The notes beneath the pieces were generated by a model, which worked only from the letters and a program-made list of their open reading frames with translations, searched no databases and was not told the DNA's origin. From positions 1-7,179 of the forward strand of contig DROB01000136.1 in the NCBI GenBank assembly GCA_011321985.1: a DNA stretch of 7,179 nucleotides, read 5' to 3'. Position numbers and translations under genes: made by a program. Source of the DNA: Gammaproteobacteria bacterium. Lineage in GTDB: Bacteria > Pseudomonadota > Gammaproteobacteria > SZUA-229. Below are positions 1 through 5,881 of the stretch, piece by piece (the stretch's first letter is position 1; the number at the start of each line of letters is the position of its first letter).

Positions 1-13
1 CATTCTCCAGTAA

Positions 14-400
14 CGCAATCACATCTGCCAACCGCCTGGAGATCAAACCAAAGATAAAGGTGGTCGCCTATGCAATAGTTGCAAAGAAAAAATTGATATC
101 CCCCGCACGGCACTGGAAGAAGAAGGTTTTACTGCTGAACAGAACGATGCTAAACCCGAACTGTATAAGGCAGCGGGTTGCGACCAGTGCAGCGACGGTT
201 ACAAAGGTCGTGTCGGTATCTACCAGGTATTACCTATCTCTGAAGAGATCGGACGCATTATTATGGAAAATGGTAATGCTATCGATATCGCAGACCAGGC
301 AAAAAAAGAAGATATCGATGACCTGAGACAATCCGCTATCAAAAAAGTGATTGCCGGCTTGACCAGCCTCGAAGAAATCAATCGCGTAACAAAAGACTAA
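14..400 (+). CDS. pilB: Type IV pilus assembly ATPase PilB, C-terminal fragment
   Basis: This is the 3' end of the hexameric ATPase that drives pilus extension from the cytoplasmic face of the inner membrane; the Walker boxes lie outside the window. The frame read from base 65 to the TAA at 398-400 gives a typical PilB/GspE C-terminus. It has a tetracysteine zinc-binding module, CNSC (codons at 71-82) and CDQC (179-190), followed by GYKGRVGIYQVLPIS and the ending TSLEEINRVTKD. Upstream of base 65 the same frame reads RNHICQPPGDQTKDKGG and meets a TAA at 11-13. That is not PilB-like, and the expected ..NIATS..LIIAQRLARRLC stretch is not recovered in any single frame. The start given is only the first codon after that stop, not a real start. 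Sequence errors at a contig end are the likeliest explanation. pilC follows after 45 bases, consistent with one pilBCD operon. Confidence 0.88.
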   Translation, partial: RNHICQPPGDQTKDKGGRLCNSCKEKIDIPRTALEEEGFTAEQNDAKPELYKAAGCDQCSDGYKGRVGIYQVLPISEEIGRIIMENGNAIDIADQAKKEDIDDLRQSAIKKVIAGLTSLEEINRVTKD

Positions 401-445
401 CCCTACAAAAGAATAAAGTAAAAAAATCAAATTCAGGACATAAGC

Positions 446-1684
446 ATGGCTAAGGTAAAAGCAAAAAAAGCAAAAAACGCAACATTCACCTGGGAATGTA
501 CCAATGCAAAAGGGGCAACGGTAAAAGGTGAAACGACTGCTGCCAGTGCTGATGTCGTCAAGGCTCAATTACGTAAACAGGGACTCACTCCCAAAAAAGG
601 TAAAATCAGAAAAAAAAGTACCTCTATCTTGTCCAGGGGCACAAAACCGATCACCACGAGTGACATTGCAGTTTTTAGCCGCCAACTGGCGACCATGATT
701 AAAGCCGGTGTTCCCATGGTACAGGCGTTCGATATCGTCGGCCAGGGACATTCCAATCCCACCATGGGAAAATTGATTATGGAGCTGAAGGCTGATGTCG
801 AGGCGGGCGGCACTTTAGCCACTGCGCTAAGCCAGCACCCTGCTCAATTTGATGATTTATTTGTCAGCCTGGTTGATGCAGGTGAGCAATCCGGTGCCCT
901 GGAGACATTACTCGATAAAGTCGCGACTTACAAAGAAAAATCTGAGGCTCTGAGAATAAAGATTAAAAAAGCCTTAACCTACCCCATTTCAGTACTCATT
1001 GTTGCCGTTATCGTCTCTGCTATTCTTTTGATATTCGTCATACCTATCTTTGCTGATATGTTTGAAGGTTTTGGTGCTGAACTGCCAGCATTCACTAAAT
1101 TTGTTGTAGGTCTCTCCGATGGCTTAATCGAAAATGTCTGGTTATTTATCGCGATAATAATAGGTGCCGTTATCGGGTTTAAGCAATTAAAAGTCAGATC
1201 CAAATCATTCAATGAAGGGTTAGACAAATTAGCACTTAAACTGCCTGCTGTTGGTGCGTTAACGACCAATGCCGCAATCGCCCGTTTCTCCAGAACGCTC
1301 GCCACGATGTTCGCCGCCGGCGTACCACTGGTCGAGGCCATGGTCTCTGTCGCTGGTGCAGCAGGTAACAGTGTCTACCGAAAGGCCATCCTGCAGGTAA
1401 GGGATGATATCGCTTCCGGCACCACATTGCAGGCCAGCCTTTCTCAAAATAAAGACCTGTTTCCCAATATGCTCATCCAGATGGTCGGCATCGGTGAAGA
1501 ATCGGGTGCGTTAGATGAGATGCTGGATAAAGTTGCGGAATATTACGAAGCAGCGGTAGATGATGCAGTAGATAACCTGACAGCAATGATGGAACCATTG
1601 ATCATGTCATTCCTTGCTGTGGTCGTTGGTGGCCTGGTTATCGCTATGTACATGCCCATCTTCAAGATGGGTTCTGTGATGTAA
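446..1684 (+). CDS. pilC: Type IV pilus inner-membrane platform protein PilC
   Basis: PilC is the polytopic platform protein of the type IV pilus machine; it sits in the inner membrane and links the PilB/PilT ATPases to pilin insertion. The 412-residue length matches the family (about 400-410). It has two tandem T2SSF (GspF) domains. The first starts near FSRQLATMI (77-85) and contains DAGEQSGALE (144-153). The second starts at FSRTLATMF (281-289) and contains GIGEESGALDEML (348-360). Hydrophobic helices are visible at about 181-203, 230-246 and 385-405. The N-terminus is lysine-rich and cytoplasmic (about residues 1-70). The ATG at 446 has an AGGA at 435-438, 7 bases upstream. It ends with the usual YMPIFKMGSVM. 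The gene lies between pilB and pilD, as in the classic pilBCD operon. The GspF paralogue of type II secretion is the alternative, but the neighbours and C-terminus favour PilC. Confidence 0.96.
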   Translation: MAKVKAKKAKNATFTWECTNAKGATVKGETTAASADVVKAQLRKQGLTPKKGKIRKKSTSILSRGTKPITTSDIAVFSRQLATMIKAGVPMVQAFDIVGQGHSNPTMGKLIMELKADVEAGGTLATALSQHPAQFDDLFVSLVDAGEQSGALETLLDKVATYKEKSEALRIKIKKALTYPISVLIVAVIVSAILLIFVIPIFADMFEGFGAELPAFTKFVVGLSDGLIENVWLFIAIIIGAVIGFKQLKVRSKSFNEGLDKLALKLPAVGALTTNAAIARFSRTLATMFAAGVPLVEAMVSVAGAAGNSVYRKAILQVRDDIASGTTLQASLSQNKDLFPNMLIQMVGIGEESGALDEMLDKVAEYYEAAVDDAVDNLTAMMEPLIMSFLAVVVGGLVIAMYMPIFKMGSVM

Positions 1685-1737
1685 ATTTGGTAGCTACCAC
1701 TAACCAGGTCTATTCTACATCCCCTGTAAGTCTAATT

Positions 1738-2634
1738 ATGCTTGAAAATACCATCATTTTTTTTCAATCTACTCCATGGGCATTTTATGCCACGATCTTA
1801 TTTCTGGGTTTAAGCTTTGGCAGCTTTTTAAACGTCGTTGCCTATCGCCTGCCATTGATGATGGAACGCGACTGGAAACTCGAATGTCATGAATTCCTTG
1901 AGCTGGATCCACCCAATTTTGAAAAGCTACCGGGCTCTGATGTCGATCAGTTATCACTGAATCTGTCGACACCGGCATCAGCCTGCCCGAACTGCGGCCA
2001 TAAGATACGGTTCTGGGAAAATATCCCAGTGCTCAGTTATCTATTCCTGAAAGCCCGGTGTTCCTCATGCGATACGAGCATATCCATACAGTATCCCTTA
2101 GTCGAATTGCTTACAGGTATTGCTTCGCTCACTGTCGCTTATACATTTGGTGTCACACTACAGACACTGGCGGCATTACTGTTCACCTGGGTACTGATCG
2201 CACTCACTCTGATCGACCTGAAGAAACAGCTGTTGCCAGATAGCATAACACTCCCATTGTTATGGGCTGGAATCTCACTGAGTTTTTTTGATATATTCAC
2301 CAGCTTAAATGATAGTGTTATCGGCGCCATAGCGGGTTACCTTATCCTGTGGTCGGTCTACCAACTATTCAAGTTACTGACAAAAAAAGAAGGTATGGGT
2401 TTTGGTGATTTCAAGTTGCTCGCTGCATTGGGTGCCTGGCTGGGCTACAGTTTTCTACCACAGGTGATTTTGCTATCTTCCGTGGTCGGTTCAATTTTTG
2501 GCATCACCATGCTGATTACCGGAAAGACCGGACAGCAACAGCCTATCCCTTTTGGTCCCTATCTTGCCGCAGCAGGGTGGATCGCATTATTATGGGGCGA
2601 GACCATCAACACGACCTACCTCTCCTTCTTGTAG
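1738..2634 (+). CDS. pilD: Prepilin leader peptidase / N-methyltransferase PilD
   Basis: PilD is an integral inner-membrane aspartyl protease that cleaves the leader of type IV prepilins and pseudopilins and N-methylates the new N-terminus. In the 298-residue protein read from ATG 1738, GSFLNVVAYRLP follows the first membrane helix. Two zinc-type pairs, CPNC (83-86) and CSSC (108-111), flank an N-terminal cytoplasmic domain. The two catalytic aspartates are D160 in LTLIDLKKQLLPD and D224 in GMGFGDFKLL. They are 64 residues apart, the same spacing as D149/D213 in Pseudomonas PilD. IPFGPYLAAAG lies near the C-terminus, and several further helices fit the eight-pass fold. A TTG at 1687 would add 17 residues. 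ATG is preferred because the added segment is not family-like and the length then matches known PilD (about 290). Neither start has a good ribosome site, so coupling to pilC is likely. Confidence 0.95.
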   Translation: MLENTIIFFQSTPWAFYATILFLGLSFGSFLNVVAYRLPLMMERDWKLECHEFLELDPPNFEKLPGSDVDQLSLNLSTPASACPNCGHKIRFWENIPVLSYLFLKARCSSCDTSISIQYPLVELLTGIASLTVAYTFGVTLQTLAALLFTWVLIALTLIDLKKQLLPDSITLPLLWAGISLSFFDIFTSLNDSVIGAIAGYLILWSVYQLFKLLTKKEGMGFGDFKLLAALGAWLGYSFLPQVILLSSVVGSIFGITMLITGKTGQQQPIPFGPYLAAAGWIALLWGETINTTYLSFL

Positions 2635-2637
2635 TAC

Positions 2638-3246
2638 ATGTTAAAAGTTGGTCTGACAGGTGGCATAGGCAGTGGTAAGACCGCTGTATCTGATCTATTC
2701 GATAAACTGGGTACTCCCGTTATCGATACAGATATTATTTCACATGAACTTGTCAGCCATGATAAGTCGGTATTTAAAGCCATCATCGATACATTCGGTG
2801 GTGATGTACTCGATACGGATAACACCATCGATAGAAAAAAACTTGCCGGGATCATCTTTGCTAAAGAAGAAAATAAACGCTTACTGGAAAAGATCCTGCA
2901 TCCGAAAATACGCGATGCAGTCAACGAACAGATACAGCATCTAAATCACCGAACACCAGCACCTGACTATCTCATCGTAGTCATCCCCCTGTTACTCGAA
3001 ACCGGGTTTAGTGAGATTATCGATCGTATATTGATCGTGATGGCTGATGAGGATCATAGGATCAAACGGGTCATGCAGCGTGATAATCGAAAACTGGACG
3101 AAGTCCAGTCAATTATCCAACATCAGGTCGATGATAGAAAAAGAGTCGAGTATGCGGATGATATAATTGAAAATAACAATGATATCAATCAACTGCAAGA
3201 GCAGGTTCGCCGGCTACATCAGAAATACAGCAAATTACAACGCTGA
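2638..3246 (+). CDS. coaE: Dephospho-CoA kinase
   Basis: CoaE catalyses the last step of coenzyme A synthesis in the cytoplasm: ATP-dependent phosphorylation of the 3'-hydroxyl of dephospho-CoA. The 202-residue length is typical. The P-loop GGIGSGKT is at residues 8-15, the conserved VIDTDIISHEL at 28-38 supplies the substrate-site aspartate, and LHP is at 87-89. PLLLETG (117-123) and a lid region around MQRDNRK (146-152) follow. The C-terminal ADDIIENN (173-180) is the usual adenine-side motif. The ATG lies 3 bases after the pilD stop with no clear Shine-Dalgarno sequence, which suggests translational coupling to pilD. coaE downstream of pilD is a recurrent arrangement in gammaproteobacteria and need not mean a pilus function. 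I see nothing unusual in the protein. Confidence 0.96.
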   Translation: MLKVGLTGGIGSGKTAVSDLFDKLGTPVIDTDIISHELVSHDKSVFKAIIDTFGGDVLDTDNTIDRKKLAGIIFAKEENKRLLEKILHPKIRDAVNEQIQHLNHRTPAPDYLIVVIPLLLETGFSEIIDRILIVMADEDHRIKRVMQRDNRKLDEVQSIIQHQVDDRKRVEYADDIIENNNDINQLQEQVRRLHQKYSKLQR

Positions 3247-3274
3247 ACAGAGCAAAACGGCTATCACCTACTAC

Positions 3275-3303
3275 GCGACCTGAAGTAAAAAAAAGTGTAA
3301 AAT
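3275..3303 (+). promoter_or_regulatory. Possible sigma-70 promoter for zapD (weak)
   Basis: The 95-base gap between coaE and zapD contains TAAAAT at 3298-3303, which matches the TATAAT consensus at five of six positions. GCGACC lies 17 bases upstream at 3275-3280 and matches TTGACA at three of six. A transcript from here would start about 30 bases before the zapD GTG. The -35 match is poor and the region is AT-rich, so this may be chance; zapD could equally be read through from the pil-coaE transcript. Confidence 0.22.
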
Positions 3304-3341
3304 TTGGCGGATAATTAACCTATCAACCAAGAAGCACCTCA

Positions 3342-4112
3342 GTGACCGACTACTACGTATACGAACAACCACTAAACGAAAAGGTACGCTCGTTCCTGCG
3401 CCTGGAAAAACTGTTCCAGCAATACAGTTTCAACCTGAAACATGGCTCAGACTGGAATAACCGGGTGGCGATTGATTCGATCCTGGAGCTATTGGCTTAC
3501 ACCACACGCAGTGATATAAAACTAGAAGTCTTAAAAGAACTCGAACGCCAGCATTCTCGCCTGGAACGGTTATCCAAACGCCCACAGATCGATCAGACCC
3601 AGCTGACCGCTATATTAAAAAATATTACCAAACGTATCGGCGAGGTGCAGGCCATCAATGGTCAATTCGGACAGGATATTAAGAATGTTGAATTGCTCGT
3701 AGCCATTTCCCAGAAAAGTTCTGTTCCCGGTAGTATCTGTGACTTTGACCTGCCAGCTCTCAAACACTGGCTGACCCTGCCAAAAGATAAACGCCAGAAA
3801 CACATCGAAAAATGGTTCAAGCCCTTCGGGCACCTGGATCGTTCTGTCCAGCTGATTTTAGATGTGCTACGACATAGCATAGAGAATACGGATGAAGTTG
3901 CACATAACGGTTTCTTTCAGAAGGCTCTGGATACCAATCAGGCTGTTCAGTTACTACGGATATCCATCCCGAAAGACAGCGCATGTTATCCAGAGATCAG
4001 TGCGGGGAAACACCGGTTCTCGGTGCGCTTTATGAAAAATGATGATCCCGCATTGCGCCCTGAACAGTGTCAGGAAGACATAAATTTCAAACTGATGATG
4101 TGCGCTATCTGA
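3342..4112 (+). CDS. zapD: Cell division protein ZapD (FtsZ-associated, YacF/DUF1342)
   Basis: ZapD is a cytoplasmic protein that binds the C-terminal tail of FtsZ and bundles protofilaments at the Z-ring. The 256-residue product is close to the E. coli length (247). It begins YVYEQPLNEKVRSFLRLE, a hallmark of the family (all-helical N-terminal domain, about residues 8-120). GSICDFDLPALKHWL (about 132-146) leads into the beta-rich domain, which ends with YPEISAGKHRFSVRFM (about 216-231). The start is GTG at 3342, with a modest GAAG at 3331-3334 as a possible ribosome site. The GTG gives the expected N-terminus with no alternative nearby. coaE-zapD adjacency is standard in gammaproteobacteria. 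The small zinc protein gene yacG, which usually follows, is not found downstream. The position is consistent with either its own promoter or read-through from coaE. Confidence 0.94.
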   Translation: MTDYYVYEQPLNEKVRSFLRLEKLFQQYSFNLKHGSDWNNRVAIDSILELLAYTTRSDIKLEVLKELERQHSRLERLSKRPQIDQTQLTAILKNITKRIGEVQAINGQFGQDIKNVELLVAISQKSSVPGSICDFDLPALKHWLTLPKDKRQKHIEKWFKPFGHLDRSVQLILDVLRHSIENTDEVAHNGFFQKALDTNQAVQLLRISIPKDSACYPEISAGKHRFSVRFMKNDDPALRPEQCQEDINFKLMMCAI

Positions 4113-4231
4113 GAGACCTGTTTTACGCAGGATCCAGTGCACAGGCAAGCTGATGCTGAACTGGCAGACAGAACCAGGCTCTCCTGGCTAAATGGCAACT
4201 ACCGTTATTAGCAGATATTGAAAATAAAACC
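4113..4231. other. Start of convergent spacer, no gene recognised
   Basis: The whole spacer between the convergent stops of zapD and the Nudix gene is 361 bases (4113-4473). Its first part holds no recognisable coding sequence on either strand. In particular I find no short protein with the CxxC...CxxxC zinc pattern of YacG. A small perfect hairpin, CCAGG-CTCT-CCTGG (4174-4187), lies about 60 bases after the zapD stop but has no T-run, so it is not a convincing terminator. The rest of the spacer is taken up by the repeat elements listed separately. Confidence 0.6.
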
Positions 4232-4376
4232 AAAAGCTTATTCACCGCAGAGAAAAAACAAATGATTGTTAAAAGTACCGCAGACGCTGTTAACAATAAA
4301 AAACGCTGCACCCTCCGTGTCTCTGTGGTTAATTGCTTTTAATCCTTTAAAGTCGTAGGCCGGGTATTTTCCCGAC
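4232..4376 (+). repeat. Dispersed modular repeat, copy A, with nested inverted repeats
   Basis: The right part (4313-4376) has the three modules shared with the copies near 5655 and 5869: a head CTCCGTGTCTCTGTGG (4313-4328), a linker CTTTTAATCCTTTAAAG (4336-4352) and a terminal hairpin CGGG-TATTTT-CCCG (4361-4374). This copy also has a left arm: 4232-4252 (AAAAGCTTATTCACCGCAGAG in two pieces, AAAAGCTTATT and CACCGCAGAG) is a near-complement of 4321-4340, starting CTCTGTGGTTAATTG. Within that lies an exact 8-bp inverted repeat, ATTGTTAA (4265-4272) and TTAACAAT (4290-4297). This resembles a small palindromic, MITE-like element with no coding capacity. Whether it is mobile is inference; no target-site duplication was identified. 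Confidence 0.6.
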
Positions 4377-4420
4377 AAACCCTGCTGGTTATAAACATAC
4401 AGTTGTACGCTTCATTTAAC

Positions 4421-4453
4421 CGTTGATCGCGGAATAAATTCCGCCCCTACAGG
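4421..4453 (-). repeat. REP-like palindromic element, copy 1
   Basis: On the minus strand this reads CCTGTAGGGGCGGAATTT followed by ATTCCGCGATCAACG. The core GCGGAAT-AA-ATTCCGC (plus strand 4429-4444) is a perfect 7-bp stem with a 2-base loop. The layout, CTGTAGnnGC head, palindrome, then CCGCGAT, resembles the REP elements common in pseudomonads and related gammaproteobacteria. It starts 20 bases beyond the stop of the Nudix gene, so in that transcript it would form a 3'-end hairpin that could protect the mRNA. There is no U-tract, so it is not a standard intrinsic terminator. A second copy in the opposite orientation lies at 5477-5506. Confidence 0.65.
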
Positions 4454-4473
4454 TGATATAAACCCGGAGCTTC

Positions 4474-5448
4474 TTAACAAGCATTCCAAAACGCACTGAT
4501 GGCAGCAATGCCTTGTGCCCCGTACTGCCATGCTGTATCCATATCACTCTCAGCAACCCCACCGAGTGCGTACACCGGCACATTGATCCCCAGTATCTTT
4601 TCCGAAAAGGATTGCCAGCCCATCGCAGGCATTCCTGGATGACTCGCTGTTTTCTGCACCGGTGACAGGACGATGAAATCAGCATCTAATCGCTTTGCCA
4701 GCTGTAATTCCTCTATATTATGGCAGGAGGCAGAGAGTAACCTGCCTTTGAATAGTTGCCCATTACGTGATGGCATCGACCGTAATGTTTTGCTGTCAAT
4801 ATGATAACCATCAAATTCAATTTTTGACTGATCTAATATATCAAGATAATCAGCAGGTATATTCAGCATCAGCCTGGCTGAAAACTGTCTACAGAGCATC
4901 GCTGTCTGTGCGAGCAACACAGGCACCTGATCACTATTATCTAACCCATCCGGCTTCAGACGAAGCTGAACCAGCTTTATATTATTCGCCAGTGCATTTT
5001 TCAGTTTCTTTGAATGATCGTCCGTATCGATGAATTTTCCCGTGATCAGATATTTATCAGGCAATCGTAATGATTTAATGATCGGTGCATTGGCGGCGGG
5101 GAATTCATAACGATGTAACTCTTGCACTGCGACCCACTTTATCGGCTGCCCTTCCATGCCGACCGCCCCACCTCTGTATGCCAGCACTCTATTTACATGT
5201 AAGCACACTTTTTTATCCTGGTAATCATGTGTGATAGTAATCAGAGGCCGCGAGTCCAGTATCTCAAGATCAAGCTCTTCTTTAATTTCTCGAACGAGCG
5301 CCTGCTCGATAGTTTCATCTTGTTCTATCTTTCCACCAGGAAATTCCCACAGCCCTCCCTGGTGCGCACTCTTGTGACGCAGACTAATACAGACCTGATC
5401 CGACGAATTTATGATTACCGCGACAGCAACATGAATGGTATCTGTCAT
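4474..5448 (-). CDS. Nudix hydrolase (MutT-like) fused to thiamine-phosphate-synthase-like domain
   Basis: This is a 324-residue two-domain protein. The N-terminal Nudix domain (about 1-130) has the box G39-x5-E45-x7-R53-E54-x2-E57-E58, within a MutT-like context (LWEFPGGKIEQDET). It probably hydrolyses oxidised nucleotides such as 8-oxo-dGTP. The box departs from consensus at residue 60, which is Asp where the pattern expects Gly. The C-terminal domain (about 131-324) is a ThiE/TenI-like TIM barrel with QLRLK (161-165), SASCHN (239-244), ADFIVLSPVQKTASHPG (256-272) and YALGGV (293-298). Its activity in such fusions is uncertain. The fusion is a known gammaproteobacterial architecture, placed like mutT beside argJ and zapD. 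ATG at 5448 is preceded by GAGGA (5460-5456) with 7-base spacing. A 561-base repeat-rich spacer separates it from argJ upstream, so it may have its own promoter. Confidence 0.92.
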   Translation of the reverse strand: MTDTIHVAVAVIINSSDQVCISLRHKSAHQGGLWEFPGGKIEQDETIEQALVREIKEELDLEILDSRPLITITHDYQDKKVCLHVNRVLAYRGGAVGMEGQPIKWVAVQELHRYEFPAANAPIIKSLRLPDKYLITGKFIDTDDHSKKLKNALANNIKLVQLRLKPDGLDNSDQVPVLLAQTAMLCRQFSARLMLNIPADYLDILDQSKIEFDGYHIDSKTLRSMPSRNGQLFKGRLLSASCHNIEELQLAKRLDADFIVLSPVQKTASHPGMPAMGWQSFSEKILGINVPVYALGGVAESDMDTAWQYGAQGIAAISAFWNAC

Positions 5449-5476
5449 AAAACGATCCTCGTTCCCTTACAGGTAT

Positions 5477-5506
5477 CTGTAGAAGCAGTTTACAAACCGC
5501 GATGCC
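5477..5506 (+). repeat. REP-like palindromic element, copy 2
   Basis: This reads CTGTAGAAGCAGTTT, AC, then AAACCGCGATGCC on the plus strand. It shares CTGTAG, the GC at the same position, and CCGCGAT with the copy at 4421-4453, but runs in the opposite orientation. The arms GCAGTTT (5485-5491) and AAACCGC (5494-5500) pair at six of seven positions around a 2-base loop. It lies 28 bases upstream of the Nudix start codon, so it may fall within that gene's 5' untranslated region. Confidence 0.55.
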
Positions 5507-5654
5507 ACACTTTTAACCAAAAGACCACTAACACCATTAGCGGACATACGGAAAAACATTTTTTTCCGCGAAAGACGTGCCCGAGTGAAGCGACAAATAC
5601 CCTTGGGGTGCGAAAAGCGCGAAGAAAAGCTTAAAAGTAAAATCAAAAGTTTTT
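5507..5654. other. Spacer segment with small hairpins, no gene recognised
   Basis: This stretch of the argJ-Nudix spacer holds no gene that I can support. It contains a perfect inverted repeat, CGGAAAAA-CATT-TTTTTCCG (5549-5568), and a small palindrome, ACCC-TTG-GGGT (5599-5609). The long stem has only three G-C pairs at its base and no separate T-run, so I do not call it a terminator. It lies about 100 bases upstream of the Nudix start. An AAAAGCTTA at about 5635-5643 resembles the left arm of repeat copy A, but the rest of that arm is missing. Confidence 0.45.
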
Positions 5655-5732
5655 CTCTGCGTCTCTGCGGTAAATCGCTTTTAATCTTTTAAAGTTGAAT
5701 GTAAACGTCGGGTTACGCTGCACTAACCCAAC
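5655..5732 (+). repeat. Dispersed modular repeat, copy B
   Basis: The order of modules is the same as in the copy near 4313. The head is CTCTGCGTCTCTGCGG (5655-5670), an 8-bp unit given twice. The linker is CGCTTTTAATCTTTTAAAG (5676-5694). The terminal palindrome is GTCGGGTTA (5707-5715) and TAACCCAAC (5724-5732), pairing at eight of nine positions around an 8-base loop. The palindrome and its trailing CTACG resemble GGGTTACGC...TAACCCAACCTACG repeats that I recall as widespread in proteobacterial intergenic DNA. No coding sequence overlaps it. Confidence 0.6.
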
Positions 5733-5773
5733 CTACGAAAAAAACTAAAAAAAGTTTTATTGGCGTTTTTTTC

Positions 5774-5881
5774 GCGTTCTTTGCGTTCTTTGCGTTCTTT
5801 GCGTTCTTTGCGTTCTTTGCGTTCTTTGCGTTCTTTGCGTTCTTTGCGTTCTTTGCGTTCTTTGCGTTCTTTGCGTCCTTG
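5774..5881. repeat. 9-bp tandem repeat (minisatellite), 11 exact units plus one variant
   Basis: The unit GCGTTCTTT repeats exactly eleven times from 5774 to 5872 and is followed by one variant, GCGTCCTTG (5873-5881). The other strand reads AAAGAACGC. A partial GCGTTTTTTT (5763-5772) precedes the array. There are no spacers, so this is not a CRISPR array. The period is a multiple of three and no unit creates a stop codon in any frame, yet I see no start site or gene over it. It lies in the 561-base spacer downstream of argJ. Identical units suggest recent expansion by replication slippage. Confidence 0.95.

Noticed and set aside
979..1341. 120-residue open frame on the minus strand inside pilC
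   Set aside because: It is a shadow of pilC; its composition mirrors the hydrophobic pilC codons and no motif is seen.
1687..1737. TTG at 1687 as the pilD start, adding 17 residues
   Set aside because: The added segment is not PilD-like, the start codon is weak, and ATG 1738 gives the usual family length and N-terminus.
4265..4297. Inverted repeat ATTGTTAA/TTAACAAT as a terminator for the minus-strand genes
   Set aside because: The stem is nearly all A-T, the loop is 17 bases, and it lies about 175 bases beyond the Nudix stop; the T-rich tract that follows is interrupted.
4361..4374. CGGG-TATTTT-CCCG as a terminator of zapD
   Set aside because: The stem is only 4 bp and is followed by ACAAAC rather than a T-run; better explained as the palindromic end of the repeat.
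5500..5560. A promoter for the Nudix gene on the minus strand
   Set aside because: TTGGTT and TTGTAA-like boxes exist but their spacing is about 19-20 bases and the matches are poor; not enough to annotate.
5227..5634. 135-residue open frame on the plus strand
   Set aside because: It overlaps the N-terminal Nudix domain on the opposite strand and runs into repeats; no family features and no ribosome site seen.
5774..5881. Tandem array considered as a CRISPR array
   Set aside because: The units are 9 bp and directly adjacent, with no unique spacers; it is a simple minisatellite.
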